Of a stretch of 64,000 nt of DNA, positions 21,270 to 31,749 are shown piece by piece. A model generated the notes under the pieces. That model ran no database searches. It was not told where the DNA came from and saw only the letters and a list, made by a program, of their open reading frames with translations. This DNA is from Guadua angustifolia (Eukaryota; Streptophyta; Magnoliopsida; Poales; Poaceae): contig CM070520.1 of assembly GCA_036346375.1 (NCBI GenBank), forward strand, positions 42,737,854 to 42,801,853, read 5' to 3'. Numbering within the stretch: the first letter of the stretch is position 1; each line of letters opens with the position of its first letter. A program made the position numbers and the translations under genes.

Positions 21270-24200
21270 TACTTAGGTCAACGTCCTCTCCAAAAGGGGA
21301 AGCTCATCGAATTGGTTGTACTCTTCCTCGTCGACAACATTCTCAACTCCGACAATCCTTCTTTTTCCTTGAATAACCACGTGGCGCTCCTTGTTAGCCG
21401 GGTCAGTTACAAAGAAGATTTGTGTAATAGAATTAGCAAGTACGAATGGTTCTTCTCTGTATCCGACGAGTTTGAGGTCCACAGTAGTGATCTTGATTGT
21501 TGTCGATATTCACGCCACGAAGTCGACCCATTGGCACCGAAAGAGAGGGACCTTCAAAGGACCATAGTCAAGCTCCCAAATCTCTTCTATGAATCCGTAG
21601 TAGGTTTGCCTATTTCCATTGCTGTCATAGGCATCTATACGGATACCGCTATTTTGATTGGTGCTCTTTTTATCTTGCGCTCTTGTATAAAATGTAAAAC
21701 CATTTATGTCGTATCCTTGGAATGTCCGAATTGTAGTTGACGGTCCCTGAGCCAACAATTTCAAGCGAGTGCGATCGCTCTCCGTCGCATCATGTGTCTA
21801 CACAACCAATCGCCGAAATTATCTCTGTGCTCTCTTGCGAGCCAACCCTCGACCTCCACAGGTTTGTTTTGGATAGCACGTTTGTGCATGTCGACATATG
21901 GGGCCACCACAACCGATTGTCCCAAAAGCTGCGAAATGTGCTTGTGTAAATGCAGCTAGATTGCTAGTACGTCTTGATTTCTCGCCTAGTGTCCCTTTCC
22001 CTGTAGCCTTCCTCATGCCGAGATCTGAGCACACCAATCGGTTTGAGATCCATATAATCGACGCAGAACTCAATGACCTCCTCGGTTCCCCGACCATCGG
22101 CAATGCACCTTCTACAGTCGATTTGATTCTGAACATATTTCTTTATAACCCCATGAATCTCTCGAATGGGTACATCGATGTAGAAATACGGGACCAAGAA
22201 TTCAGTATCTCTTTCACAATGTGAACAATGAGATGGACCATAATATCAAAAAAGATGGAGGGAACACATCTCAAGCCCGCAAAGAGTGTGAACCACGTCT
22301 TCTGCAGCTTGTGTCTAGTATTGATGGATCGATGGCCTTCAGTGAAATCGCGTTGAAGAATGAACACAACTTGATAATTGGGTCTCGGACTTTCTCTGGC
22401 GTAACCCCTAATTGCAATTGGAAGCATCTGTGTCATCATCACGTGGCAATCGTGAGACTTCATACCAATTAACTTTAAGTCTTTCATTGAGACTAGTCTC
22501 TTTATGTTAGCAGAGTAACCAGACGGAACTTTGATTCCGTGCAAGCATTCATAAACGCTAATTTTCTCTTTCTTGCTCAAAGTGTAGCAGTCATGGGAAG
22601 GTACTTTTTGCTGTATCCATTTCTTCGTGATCGCTCCTTCCTCGCCCATATCTTGAGGTCCATCCTTGCTTGAAGTGTATCTTCGTTTTGCGGTATGTCG
22701 AAGAAGATACCAAGCAAGCTATCACACACGTTCTTCTCTATGTGCATGACGTCGATTATGCGTGTCGAACTTCCAGTGCTGCCAATAAGGTAGGATCCAA
22801 AATATTGATTTCTTTTTCCACAAAGGAGCCTTATCCGGGAAGTCGGAATAGATGTCTTCTGGCACCCTTTCCGTGAATAATTGTAAGGTCCTTTACAGCG
22901 GCAAATATCTGTTTCCCGATCGATTCTTGAGCTAATGCGTCTCCTTTGTCCGTCAAAAGCTCTCTTATTATTGCGGTATGGGTGATCCTTACGGAGGAAC
23001 CTACGATGCCGCATGTAAGCCATTTTTAACATTTCTTCACCACCCAGCTAGTCAGATCATCCGAACCTTTGGGCGCATCCGTTGAAGCCTTTTGTCGTGC
23101 GGCCGACAGTTGCCAAGAGCAGGATAATCATTAATGGTTACAAACAATAATGCCCGTGGGATAAAGTTTTCTCTTTTATACTCATCCCATACCGCACACC
23201 CATCGGTCCACAATATTAGAAGATCTTCAACCAATGGTTTGAGGTACACATCGATATCATTGCCGGGTTGCACGGGCCCTTGGATCAATAGTGGCATCAT
23301 AATGTACTTTCGCTTCATGCAAAGCCAAGGAGGAAGGTTGTAGATGCATAAAATCACCGCCAAGTCTTTGTGGCGACTACTCATGTTGCCAAAAGGATTC
23401 ATCCCATCGTACTCAACCCAACCTTATATTCCTCACATCATATGCAAAGCGCTTCTTATATTTTACATCGATGTTCCTCCATTGCACGTAATCGGCGAGG
23501 TGTCTGAGCATTCCATCCTTCTTCGCTCTTGGCGTGCCATCGTAGCAATTGGGCATGCCTTTTGTTCGCAAACAATCGCCTGAGACGGGGATTATAGGAA
23601 ATACCACACCACCTTACGGGACACCTCTTCTTCTTCGCCTCACCCGACATCTTCGTTCTCGATATAAATGCGTCGTTGCCCTTATACCGCTTTGCTTTGC
23701 AAACAACACAGCATCCATGTGCGCAAACTCATTGCGATACAATATGCAATCGTTTGGACATCGTGTATTCTTTGTACTTCCGGTCCCAGCAGGCGGACAA
23801 CTGCTTGGCACGATGCGTAGTTGAAGGCAACACGTTACCCTCTGGAAGCAAGTCCCCAAGAGACATAACTTATTTCGATTAAGCTCTTATCGGACCAACC
23901 ATTGCTTGCCTTCAAGCTGCGATAGTGAAAGCACGATATGCGACTTTACAGGCTCCTCCTTGCGGCCCGGGTACAATGGCGTTGTAGAGTCCTCTACCAT
24001 ACTGTTGGAACTTTTGAAACTCCCTTTCACTCGTGAAGTCCCCTCCCCATCACGCAACATTTGATCTAGATCATCTTCGTGGGTATCAACGAACGCATCT
24101 TCCACGCCGTCATTTCGTTGTCTCCGTCATCTCCATCAATGTGTTGCCCTTCATGTACAATATCATCTTCATCAATGTGTTGCCCTTCATGTACAATATC

Positions 24201-24430
24201 ATCTTCACCGTGCTCGATCCAACAGTATAGCCACCTTGAAACCCCTTGAAGCAAGTGTGCACGATCGACTCTATGTTACAAAACATCTTCTCATTTTTGC
24301 AATCAACGCATGGACAACACATATAGTCCGCCAGTTTCTCGACTTGTGTCTTGTAGCGCATTCGAAAATAAGTCACACCATTAAAGAACTCGCACCACGA
24401 CGGTCCGTGTCATACATCCACCTTCGGTCC
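21270..24430 (-). pseudogene. TNP2 transposase of CACTA-1 (Transposase_21 family), frameshifted
   Basis: The catalytic transposase gene of CACTA elements is readable in order on the minus strand. DRRWMYDTD near 24430 is the N-terminal association domain. CPNDCILYRNEF lies near 23740, MLRHLADYVQWRNID near 23490, MNPFGNMSSRHKDLAVILCI from 23402 and PGNDIDVYLKPLVEDLLILW near 23250. IDVMHIEKNVCDSLLGIFFD lies near 22720. DUF4216-type motifs follow (FIEEIWELDYGPLKVPLFRC near 21590; HVVIQGKRRIVGVENVVDEE near 21330). At least six frame changes and stops break it, so it is inactive. Its promoter is inferred near 25780. A 36-bp in-frame duplication lies at 24134-24205. Confidence 0.9.
24134..24205 (-). 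repeat. 36-bp perfect tandem duplication in TNP2
   Basis: Two exact 36-bp copies begin at 24134 and 24170 (CATCAATGTGTTGCCCTTCA...). They encode EDDIVHEGQHID twice on the minus strand, keeping the frame. Confidence 0.95.
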
Positions 24431-24557
24431 ATCTACGATTAATTATATCAAACTACATTTCAAAGATATGAACAAACGATATCAAAATAATTTATTCTTT
24501 ACAGAGTCATGCATTGCTAATTAATTAAAACGATAAACACATTATAAGCACATAATC

Positions 24558-25371
24558 GCAAATAACAATATATAATTGTTAAATGATTAGTTTTACAAAT
24601 ACATCTAGCAATTTTGCCTATATAATACATCAAACCTTTTTCACTATTTAAATATCCATCTAGCATTTTTAATTATTTAGAAGATTTCTTCATTTCATTT
24701 TGTTATGTAGCGCTAGCTATTAAATTAAATTAATCTACAACAAATTAACAAGCATATAATTGAATATAAGGATATATTTCTAAATAATTATTTATGTTCC
24801 AACTTTCATTATTGCAAAATCCATCTACCATTTCCCATTATTTAAATATTCAACTAGCAATTCTCACTATTTATAATTGATCATCTAGCAATCTTTACTA
24901 TTAAAAATCCATATAACAAATTTTCATTAATTAAATTAATTACAATTATGCATAATTGTCCATCTAGCAATTTTATTACTTAAACATCCACTATATCACT
25001 AAAATGGATATGAATTTATGCAAATAACAATATATAATTGTAAATGATTAGTTTTACAAATACATCTAGCAATTTTGCCTATATAATACATCAAACCTTT
25101 TTCACTATTTAAATATCCATCTAGCATTTTTAATTATTTAGAAGATTTCTTCATTTCATTTTGTTATGTAGCGCTAGCTATTAAATTAAATTAATCTACA
25201 ACAAATTAACAAGCATATAATTGAATATAAGGATATATTTCTAAATAATTATTTATGTTCCAACTTTCATTATTGCAAAATCCATCTACCATTTCCCATT
25301 ATTTAAATATTCAACTAGCAATTCTCACTATTTATAATTGATCATCTAGCAATCCTTTACTATTAAAAATC
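24558..25371. repeat. Direct duplication of about 352 bp in the TNP2 upstream intron/leader
   Basis: Positions 24558-24909 and 25020-25371 are almost identical; by eye I see only two single-base indels (TTGTTAAATG against TTGTAAATG, ATCTTTAC against ATCCTTTAC). A spacer of 110 bp separates them, so the event was probably a 462-bp tandem duplication with the second copy truncated, and recent. The sequence is AT-rich, without coding signs. A shorter duplication (GAATTATAATTTATTCAATA...) follows at 25377-25441. Confidence 0.95.
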
Positions 25372-25774
25372 GGCAGTGAATTATAATTTATTCAATAATT
25401 TAGCTACAATATGAATTATAATTTATTCAATAATTTAGCTAGATCTTAATTTGAGCAGTACTGACATAAACTGTTCACACCGTACAATCAGCAATTATCA
25501 ACATCTATAGCACTCCGTAAAGTAAAATTTTACGACAAATATAACATACATCAAGTCAGTAACCTCGAAAAATTTTAATACAATTTTTCAGCAGCAACTC
25601 GCCAAGATAATACAGCTCCTCTTTGTTCTGCTCGGTCGGAGAAGATGTCGATTCGATGAAAAATATGAACAAAATACTGACACAAAATTTCGGCAGCACC
25701 TCTCCAGGAAAAATACACCCGAGCAAAGAGCGCTCCTCTCTTACGCTTAGGAAAATCGTCGGTCGGTGAAGATT

Positions 25775-25788
25775 GCTATATAAATAGC
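25775..25788. promoter_or_regulatory. Near-symmetric TATA element upstream of TNP2
   Basis: The sequence is GCTATATAAATAGC. It lies between the TNP2 leader (below 25770) and the repeat block (25789-26090), mirroring the TATA/array layout at 20469. By position I infer minus-strand transcription of TNP2. The sequence itself is the better TATA box on the plus strand, so direction is uncertain. Confidence 0.45.
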
Positions 25789-26090
25789 TTATCATCGCTT
25801 AAGCTCTGCCAAGAACGATGATAAATCATATTCTGTGAAAAATACCTTATCACTTCCGGTTCTATGTAGAACAGGCGTGATAAATCATACTACGAGGAAA
25901 AATTGCGTTCTGCGGAAAATACATATCACTTGCCGGTTGAATATACGAACCGGCGGTAAAAATTAAATATCACTGCCGCTATAAATTAAACCGGCGTAAT
26001 ATATCCTTGCCGACTATAGGTATTAACCGGCGGTGATAGTCGATTATCAGCAGCGGTTGGTAATAAAACCGGCGATGATACTCGAACTTT
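25789..26090. repeat. Internal array of CACTA terminal-type repeats, block 2
   Basis: Repeats of the terminal motif occur in both orientations (ATCACTTCCGGTTC, CGAACCGGCGGTAA, TTAACCGGCGGTGATA, AAACCGGCGATGATA). The block sits between the TATA element at 25775 and the plus-strand TATA at 26189, so it could serve two diverging promoters. Confidence 0.85.
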
Positions 26091-26188
26091 CAACTCCGCG
26101 CCCGATAACCGTCGCTTGCGTTCGCTCTTCGCCGCATACGTTGCGCTTCACATTCCTCTCGCCAATGTTGCCCTTCCCATTACGCCTC

Positions 26189-26196
26189 TATATAAT
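26189..26196 (+). promoter_or_regulatory. TATA box of the small plus-strand gene
   Basis: TATATAAT lies about 95 bp before the first downstream ATG (26284). A leader with repeated CACAATCCAC words lies between them and contains no other ATG past the expected start site. Confidence 0.55.
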
Positions 26197-26283
26197 GCCA
26201 ATATTGTTGCATCAATCCACTCTTGTCACAATCCACACAATCCACTCTGTTGCAGCCCCACACAATCCACTTTTGTTGCAACA

Positions 26284-26601
26284 ATGGCACCCCTAAGCGT
26301 GCGTGTTGGTCGAGCCCCACCGATCCGTCGCTATAGAAGGAGGAGGAGAAGGAGGAGGAGGTGGAGGCGGAGGAGGAGGAAGAGGAGGCAAAGGCGAGGA
26401 GGACGGCGACAGCGATGGCGGCAGCGGCGGCAGCGGCGAGGAATCGGCGTTGGGGCAAGACCAACTCCGCCACCGAATCGGATTCGGATGAGAAGGAGGA
26501 CGAGCACCGCCGCACATCAAGCGGCAGCTCGGACGAGGAGGAGGAGGAGGAGGAGGATGGCGGCGGCGACGAGTTTTGGATATAGGGCTTCGCGCCATTA
26601 G
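26284..26601 (+). CDS. Small purine-repeat ORF of CACTA-1, unknown function
   Basis: The ATG at 26284 has an excellent plant context (CAACAATGGC) and is the first ATG after the TATA box. That frame gives a 105-residue, extremely Arg-rich product from (GGAGGA)n-type repeats. The overlapping frame from 26361 gives a 74-residue product with SDSDEKEDEHRR, an acidic Glu run and an end DEFWI-stop, which looks more like a natural protein tail. Expansion or loss in the purine repeat could have switched frames, so the true frame is unresolved. An AT-rich 3' UTR-like stretch follows (26602-26810). I do not recognise the family. It lies outside the two standard CACTA genes and points the other way. Confidence 0.4.
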   Translation: MAPLSVRVGRAPPIRRYRRRRRRRRRWRRRRRKRRQRRGGRRQRWRQRRQRRGIGVGARPTPPPNRIRMRRRTSTAAHQAAARTRRRRRRRMAAATSFGYRASRH

Positions 26602-26819
26602 ACTATTATAATTAGGACTAAATATGTAATGCTGAACAAATTATGCTTTGTAAATGTTATTTTAATTAATACATATCCATAAATTACAAATTTGCTTTCA
26701 TATGTTCTGTTTTTTAACTAATTATGCTTTCATATGTTCTGCTTTTTTTAACTAATTATGCTTTCATATGTTACTGTAAGATAATTACAATGTTTATTAT
26801 GTTACATGCGAACGAATAG

Positions 26820-27174
26820 TGGGAAAAGATAATATCGTTGTCGGTTCTATAGTAAAACCGGCAGTGAAAATGGTCTTATCACTGCCGGTTTTACTATAGA
26901 ACCGGCAATAATAAATCACTACCGGTTTTATATATAAACCGGCAGTAATATCTTCTTATCACTGCCGGTTCTCTATTAAACCGGCAATGATATTACCTCC
27001 ATTGCTGCGAGAAATTAAAACTATTCTTATCACTGCCGATTGAAGTTTGAACCGGCAGTGATAATATTATCACTGCCGGTTGAATTTGGAACCGGCAGTG
27101 ATAATATTATCACTGTCGGCTCGGACCTACCCAGCAGTGATGGGGGGTCGCAGATGAGGCAGTGTGTAGTAGTG
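26820..27174. repeat. CACTA-1 right terminus and subterminal repeats
   Basis: At least nine clean copies of TATCACTGCCGGTT and its reverse AACCGGCAGTGATA are arranged as inverted pairs, for example around 26840-26910, 26925-26955 and 27020-27110. They end at GTGTGTAGTAGTG. Better preserved than the left array. Confidence 0.9.
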
Positions 27175-27730
27175 GATGCCACGAAGGCCACCAAATCATA
27201 CCCTAAAATTCAACCGAAAACTGAGCTCGCTGCAATTTCCCAACTTCGGGACAAAACTTCCAAATAGCGTAACTATTGATTGGCTCAACGGATTTTCGCG
27301 TTCTTGCACTTGAAACGACCATGAGGAGATAAACTACGCATATATCACAGCTGCTCGCTCAGCCAACTTACCCTCTGCTCCCAGATCGAAGACGAACAGA
27401 GGATACAGATTACCCGACTTACTCTGGACAGCCCTCACGAAAAATGCCATAACTTTCAAATGGCTGAACGAAAATTAGCGATTTCGGTCTCTATTGAAAG
27501 GTAATTCGATTATCTACAACTTTCGTTATAGACAAACCCCCAGGAAACGCTTGCAGAATTTTTCATTAGCAGATCTAACTGAGGACGAAAATCTGCCTGA
27601 AGCAGAAATTCCCAACTACTCTAGTCTCTCCATTCCCCAACCTCCTACATCACAAAAATCAGGATCCTAGCTAAGCAATAGTACAAACACCTTGTATGCA
27701 AGCCAAATGGAGGTTCACCACCTAGGGTTT

Positions 27731-28130
27731 TACCTCAGATTTCTTGCTCAAGGAGGAAAGGGAGGTGGGGAGAGGCTGTAGGCCGCTTCTTCTTCTGAAG
27801 TCGTCGAGCTGGGAGAGGCTCGGTGGCGCCGGCCACCAAGGGCGGCAGGGGCGCCGGCCACCAGGCTGCAGGGCGCCCGCCACCGAGGCTGCCGATCTTT
27901 GCTATCGTCTTTGTTGCTTCTTCTTTGGAGAGGAGGAAAGGGAGAAGGGCGCCGGCAGAGGGAGTCGAGGCGCCGATTGGGAGGGATCTTGGAGGGAGTC
28001 GGCATGTGCTTGCTGGGGAGTCGGCAGGGGCTTGTCTTGGGAGCAGGATGGGAGTCGGCATGATTTGGGGAGAAAAGAAAAGAGCCAGCCCCCAAGGCAA
28101 TCTCAACCACACATACTAGGAGAAGAGATA
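27731..28130 (-). other. GC-rich leader-like segment with splice-donor-like sequence (T 5' LTR)
   Basis: This is the copy of 7994-8390 in the other LTR. The donor-like site TCTGAG/GTAAAACC (minus) lies at 27736-27731. As this is the 5' LTR, it would be within the transcribed leader of T. Confidence 0.5.
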
Positions 28131-28581
28131 TTAGGTGAGGAAGGGGAAATTCCCCAAAAGCCCTCCAAAACCAAAAATCCAAATTTTAATTATCAGTGCG
28201 AATCAAACTACTAAATTCTTAGCACGAAACGACAATTGTCAGGATAGACAACTTGTTGCAAAAACTAAACGGCTCAGAGAAAACAACCATTCCGATAAGT
28301 ATTTCACAGAAAAACTCAAAACCTTTACTAAAAAGCAAAACGCGAAAATAAATATTTTCTCCGGATACAAATCCTCAATCACGCAGGTGGAATAATTACC
28401 GGCCGAAAACCCTAGCAACAAAGATTGGCGGTATTACAGCGAACACCCAGGATCATATGCAAATAGAGGATCACGGATCGTTACCCTTGACGCGCAGATG
28501 CAGCAGGAGCAGAGTCGCGCGCGTAGAGGAAGTAGACGTTCACACCCCGATCAACTCCGAGCAGGTCGCAGCGTGGTTGGC

Positions 28582-28723
28582 GAGCAGGTCGTCGAGGTCG
28601 CCGAGCAGATCGTCGTGGTCGGCGATTAGGTCGTTGAGGTCGCCGAGTAGATCGTCGTGATCGACAAGCAGGTCGTCGAGGTCGCCGAGCAGCTCGTCGT
28701 GGTCAGCGAGCAGGTCGTCGACC
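28582..28723. repeat. 21-bp tandem repeat array in the Copia-1 LTR
   Basis: About seven 21-bp units (GAGCAGGTCGTCGAGGTCGC type) alternate between two subtypes to give a 42-bp period. On the minus strand one frame reads a heptad-like series (DDLLGDLDDLLVDHDDLLGD), ending in a stop soon after. Confidence 0.9.
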
Positions 28724-28913
28724 TAACCGAACAGCGCGTCCACGTACGGCAGCGCCTCTAGCGGTATCCACACATACCGAGCAGGAACGCCTTTCGGGGT
28801 GTGCTAGCACCTCGCTGCACAGCTATGGTTTCTAGGGAGCGGGAGGGGTGTGCGGTGTCTAGGCGTGGTCAGGGCTCAACTTATCTCTACCACCGCATGC
28901 CACCCTGGCCTCG

Positions 28914-28923
28914 CCTTATATAG
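28914..28923 (-). promoter_or_regulatory. Copia-1 LTR TATA box
   Basis: The minus strand reads CTATATAAGG, about 950 bp into the LTR, followed by GC-rich transcribed-type sequence. It marks the likely U3/R boundary. Confidence 0.6.
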
Positions 28924-29877
28924 ACGCGCTAGTGGGCTTCAACCCACTAGGGCTTTACCTCCTACGCAGATCACATCCACATGCAAAACCGATTAAACAG
29001 TTCCAACCCGTTAAGTGTGTGACCCAATAGGTTCAGTGCAAGTCGGCCGTGGATTCGGAAACTCCTTTCCAACCCACAGATCAATAGCGGAACCTAGCAG
29101 TACGTATTGACCCCCGAATGCACAGAATACTTTATTCGGCTAAACCTTTGATACATCGCATATGCCGATCCTTTTGCCACACGATACCATTCAAGCTCAA
29201 GGCGAGATACGCGCCACCCTTGTTAGTAGCTCGACCACTTCACTCGTTAATGTGATGGATATAATACCATGACTAACTCCTTAGTCACATTAGCACGGCC
29301 GTGCGCTTTTCTTATCCATCCACACCGAGGGGTCCAGAGGTATCTCTCCCGTTATCTAGGAGGGGCAAATCCCATCTTGATCAATCACACCACTGGCTAT
29401 GTTTCGTGGCATACCCAGTAGTCACCTTTATAACTATCCTGTTACAGTGTAGTGTTTGATGACACCAAAGCATACGAATCCACATGCTGGGTATCCATGA
29501 TGATCTCAGGTCTAAGAACCATATAGGCGTACCACTCGAGACTATATGCTGATGGCACTTTATAAGATAACAATCTCACAGCGCCTCGGAGTAGGTCTGT
29601 CCGACTACCCATGTTCTCCAACATGTGTCCGCATTATTAGTTCGATATCTCCATATCAATGGTATGCGAAACATTACCATCAACCAATCAATGTGTTGGT
29701 CAAATCATTACCGCTCCTCGTAGTGATATGGACCAGGGACCCATTTAGAATAATGTCACTATAACGATGTGTTTCGCAACCAAGTCGCACTCAGTGAACA
29801 AAGTCATGACATTAATTCTTGGAACCGATAAGCAAATTTATCATAAGTACATGACCTAAGGGTATATTCCCTACACA

Positions 29878-31249
29878 AACTTCACAGCAAGGACACGCCC
29901 ATTATATACCAAAAAATGGTGCTTCCTAGTGTAAACATTCTGAGAAAGAGAGAGAGAGCTACAAAATGAATCTAAAAATTGTTGACCGCCTAGCCGGACG
30001 ATTTGGCCCAACTCAGGGATTCACATATCCTATATTAATTTGTAAGTGGCTCAATTAGCAGAATAAAAACGTTGGACTACGCCATTTATACCCTGAAATT
30101 GTCAAATGTAAATTGGCCAACGACACCAAGAATTTATGTAGAATAGATCTTATAAGAATTTTGTAGGATAGGAAATATACCCTTGAGCTAGTCTCAGAAT
30201 GAGAAGCGAAGAAATGCGTGATGGGCAGCTAAAACGAAAATGCAATACTAGTACGTAGCCTCCTGAATGTCTTTCCTGGAACAACAATGTGCAGCTGTAT
30301 ATATAGCTGGCTAGCTGCTCTGGTGTGCATGACTTCGTCTTGTAACCAATTTATTTAAACTATCACACTGCACGTGCTCATGGAATGCAAAATAACAAAA
30401 TCATCGTTCTGAAATTTCCACTTGCTCGTTTTTGAAATCGCCGAAAAGTGCAGGATTCGTTTTTGACTCACTTGCTCGTTGCCTTGTACATTTTGCTCTA
30501 CATGACTGGCATTTGGTCCATTATTTACTGTGGACCACTACGAGTGCTAGCTAGCTTTTTTTGGGACACTTTAGCATGCACTCTTTCTCTATGGTTGTCG
30601 CGAGCAATTCACTCATGAGGGTTCATATATACTTTACCTAGATTAGACCACCTTTTGCAATAACCAATAAAACAATTGTTCTTTTTAACGAGTGGGCCTA
30701 CACCAAGATCATAAAATTCCCAATGACGCCGCTTGCACACATCTGTTTGGATTAGCACAACACAAATAACAGGAGACAAATGATATAGTAAGTTGAGATA
30801 TTGAGTGATATCGAACAAATCTCCCCTTAACTCAAAATGTATAACAAAGTTGTTTCCAAAAAACCAAAAAAGGTAGTAGAGCACCATGAAAACAAGTGCG
30901 CTAAAAGTTCAAAGGACTAATGAAGAAGGAAGACTGGAATAGTCAAACAAAATGTTGTAGTGCAAAAAACCACCAAGGGTATAAAAGACTGGAATAGCCT
31001 TATCCAAACGCTTCTAATAAAGCAAGATTGAGCAAACTACCAGTAGGTCGAGAAAAAGACTGGAACAGTCAATCCAAACACACATCTTTAACAAAGAAGA
31101 TGATGAAATCTGAGTCTTCAATAATTCATAGCCATAGTAAAGTCTGAGTTTATACAACTGACCTTCTGAAACAAACACTCAATCATCAAATGACATAAAC
31201 CAAGACATCACCTGTGGTGTTGAGTAGATAGTGAAGAACACATAACATG
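29878..31249. other. Unassigned sequence, possibly host intergenic DNA
   Basis: I find no coding region, LTR or terminal repeat in this 1.37 kb, and no other copy in the window. The ORF at 30609-30887 (minus) has no recognisable motif. Three loose copies of AGACTGGAATAGTC and variants lie at about 30931, 30983 and 31060. Confidence 0.5.
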
Positions 31250-31749
31250 CACTACTACAGATCAGACCTTCCATACCAGCTCATCAGTCCCGGTTGCATT
31301 TGAACTGTCTCGATGAGGGCTTCAATGAGTTCATTAGCTCTGGATCGCCGTGGGCTTCGATGACGGTTAAGTAACACTAATCGTCTCGATGTTCACATCA
31401 AGATCGGTTAGTGTTACTAAACCGTACTAAAGCGAGGTATATTAGTACCGTTCAGTAACACTAACCGGCATCGATGCCTCGTTGAGGAAAGTTCAAAAGG
31501 AATGCATATTCTATGTATATCAGTACGCGATAGTGGGTGGGTTGGTTAGAAGGGTGAGGCTAGAGTCATGAGGTTGCGGGTTCGAGTTCCGCTTCTCCCA
31601 TATATTTTGAAATATTTCTAGTTCTATCGAGATGGTTTGGAACCAGATCGATGCTCTACTAGCATCGATCCGGGATGACCACTACCGGTTCAAAAACCGG
31701 TAGTGATGGGGCTTATAAACCGGTACTAAAGGCCATATTTGTAGTAGTG
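31250..31749. mobile_element. 500-bp non-autonomous CACTA element
   Basis: It starts CACTACTACAGATC and ends CATATTTGTAGTAGTG. A 3-bp TSD, ATG, is present on both sides (31247-31249 and 31750-31752). Subterminal pieces ACTACCGGTTCAAAAACCGG and 'taccgttcagtaacactaac' occur in inverted arrangement. There is no transposase, so it is a miniature or deleted derivative moved in trans. It contains a tRNA-like cassette at 31527-31600. Confidence 0.93.
31527..31600 (+). other. tRNA-like Pol III cassette inside the small CACTA
   Basis: An A-box match TGGTTAGAAGG (31543-31553) and B-box match GGTTCGAGTTCC (31579-31590) lie 36 bp apart, as in tRNA genes. The T-arm folds (GCGGG/TCCGC, 7-nt loop TTCGAGT, 31576-31592). 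The 3' acceptor-like strand TTCTCCC has no matching 5' strand, so this is not a working tRNA. It is a tRNA-derived remnant or SINE head. Confidence 0.6.

Larger units (their letters stand above)
13843..27174 (-). mobile_element. CACTA-1, full-structure CACTA (En/Spm) DNA transposon
   Basis: It starts CACTACTACTGAATAG and ends ...TGTGTAGTAGTG, so both termini are CACTACTAC reading inward. It is flanked by a 3-bp TSD, GAT (13840-13842 and 27175-27177), the size expected for CACTA elements. The paralogous LTR near 7441 preserves the empty site with a single GAT. Inside are terminal repeat arrays, a TNPA/Ulp1-type gene and a TNP2 transposase gene (both minus), a small plus-strand ORF, two internal arrays of the terminal motif and several large hairpins. 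Both genes carry frameshifts, so the element is not autonomous now. It inserted after T, so it is younger than T. Confidence 0.95.
5424..28438 (-). mobile_element. Element T: non-autonomous Gypsy-like LTR retrotransposon with nested CACTA-1
   Basis: Two direct LTRs (5424-8693 and 11839-28438) share their starts (TGTAACACCCCGGCGCC), their ends (GGCGGTATTACA) and their interiors. The second is split by CACTA-1. Flanks are a perfect 5-bp TSD, GCGAA (5419-5423 and 28439-28443). A polypurine tract lies next to 8694 and an iMet primer site next to 11838, so the element runs on the minus strand with its 5' LTR at right. Without CACTA-1 it is about 9.7 kb. The internal region has no gag or pol, so any mobility depended on proteins from a relative. 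LTRs over 3 kb and the related solo LTRs D and E suggest a Tekay/Del-like Gypsy relative; this family call is inference. Confidence 0.92.
11839..28438 (-). repeat. Element T, 5' LTR, split by CACTA-1
   Basis: The left part is 11839-13842 and the right part 27175-28438. Removing the 13332-bp insert and one 3-bp TSD copy gives about 3265 bp, against 3270 bp for the other LTR. The split falls within 'gcgagagat/gatgccacg', which is continuous in the other LTR near 7441. Confidence 0.92.
28439..29877 (-). mobile_element. Copia-1 5' LTR, main part
   Basis: The minus strand begins TGTGTAGGGAATATACCC at 29877, a Copia-type LTR start, and runs to the T insertion. The missing tail is at 5371-5423, so the LTR was about 1.49 kb. 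A TATA box lies at 28914-28923 and a 21-bp tandem array in the transcribed part. No protein gene is visible (the ORFs at 29442-29764 lack motifs). Confidence 0.75.

Noticed and set aside
29878..31249. Host gene exon
   Set aside because: No ORF with motifs, no splice-consistent exon pair; left as unassigned.
31527..31600. Functional tRNA gene
   Set aside because: A and B boxes and T-arm are present, but the acceptor stem does not pair and no convincing anticodon arm is seen.
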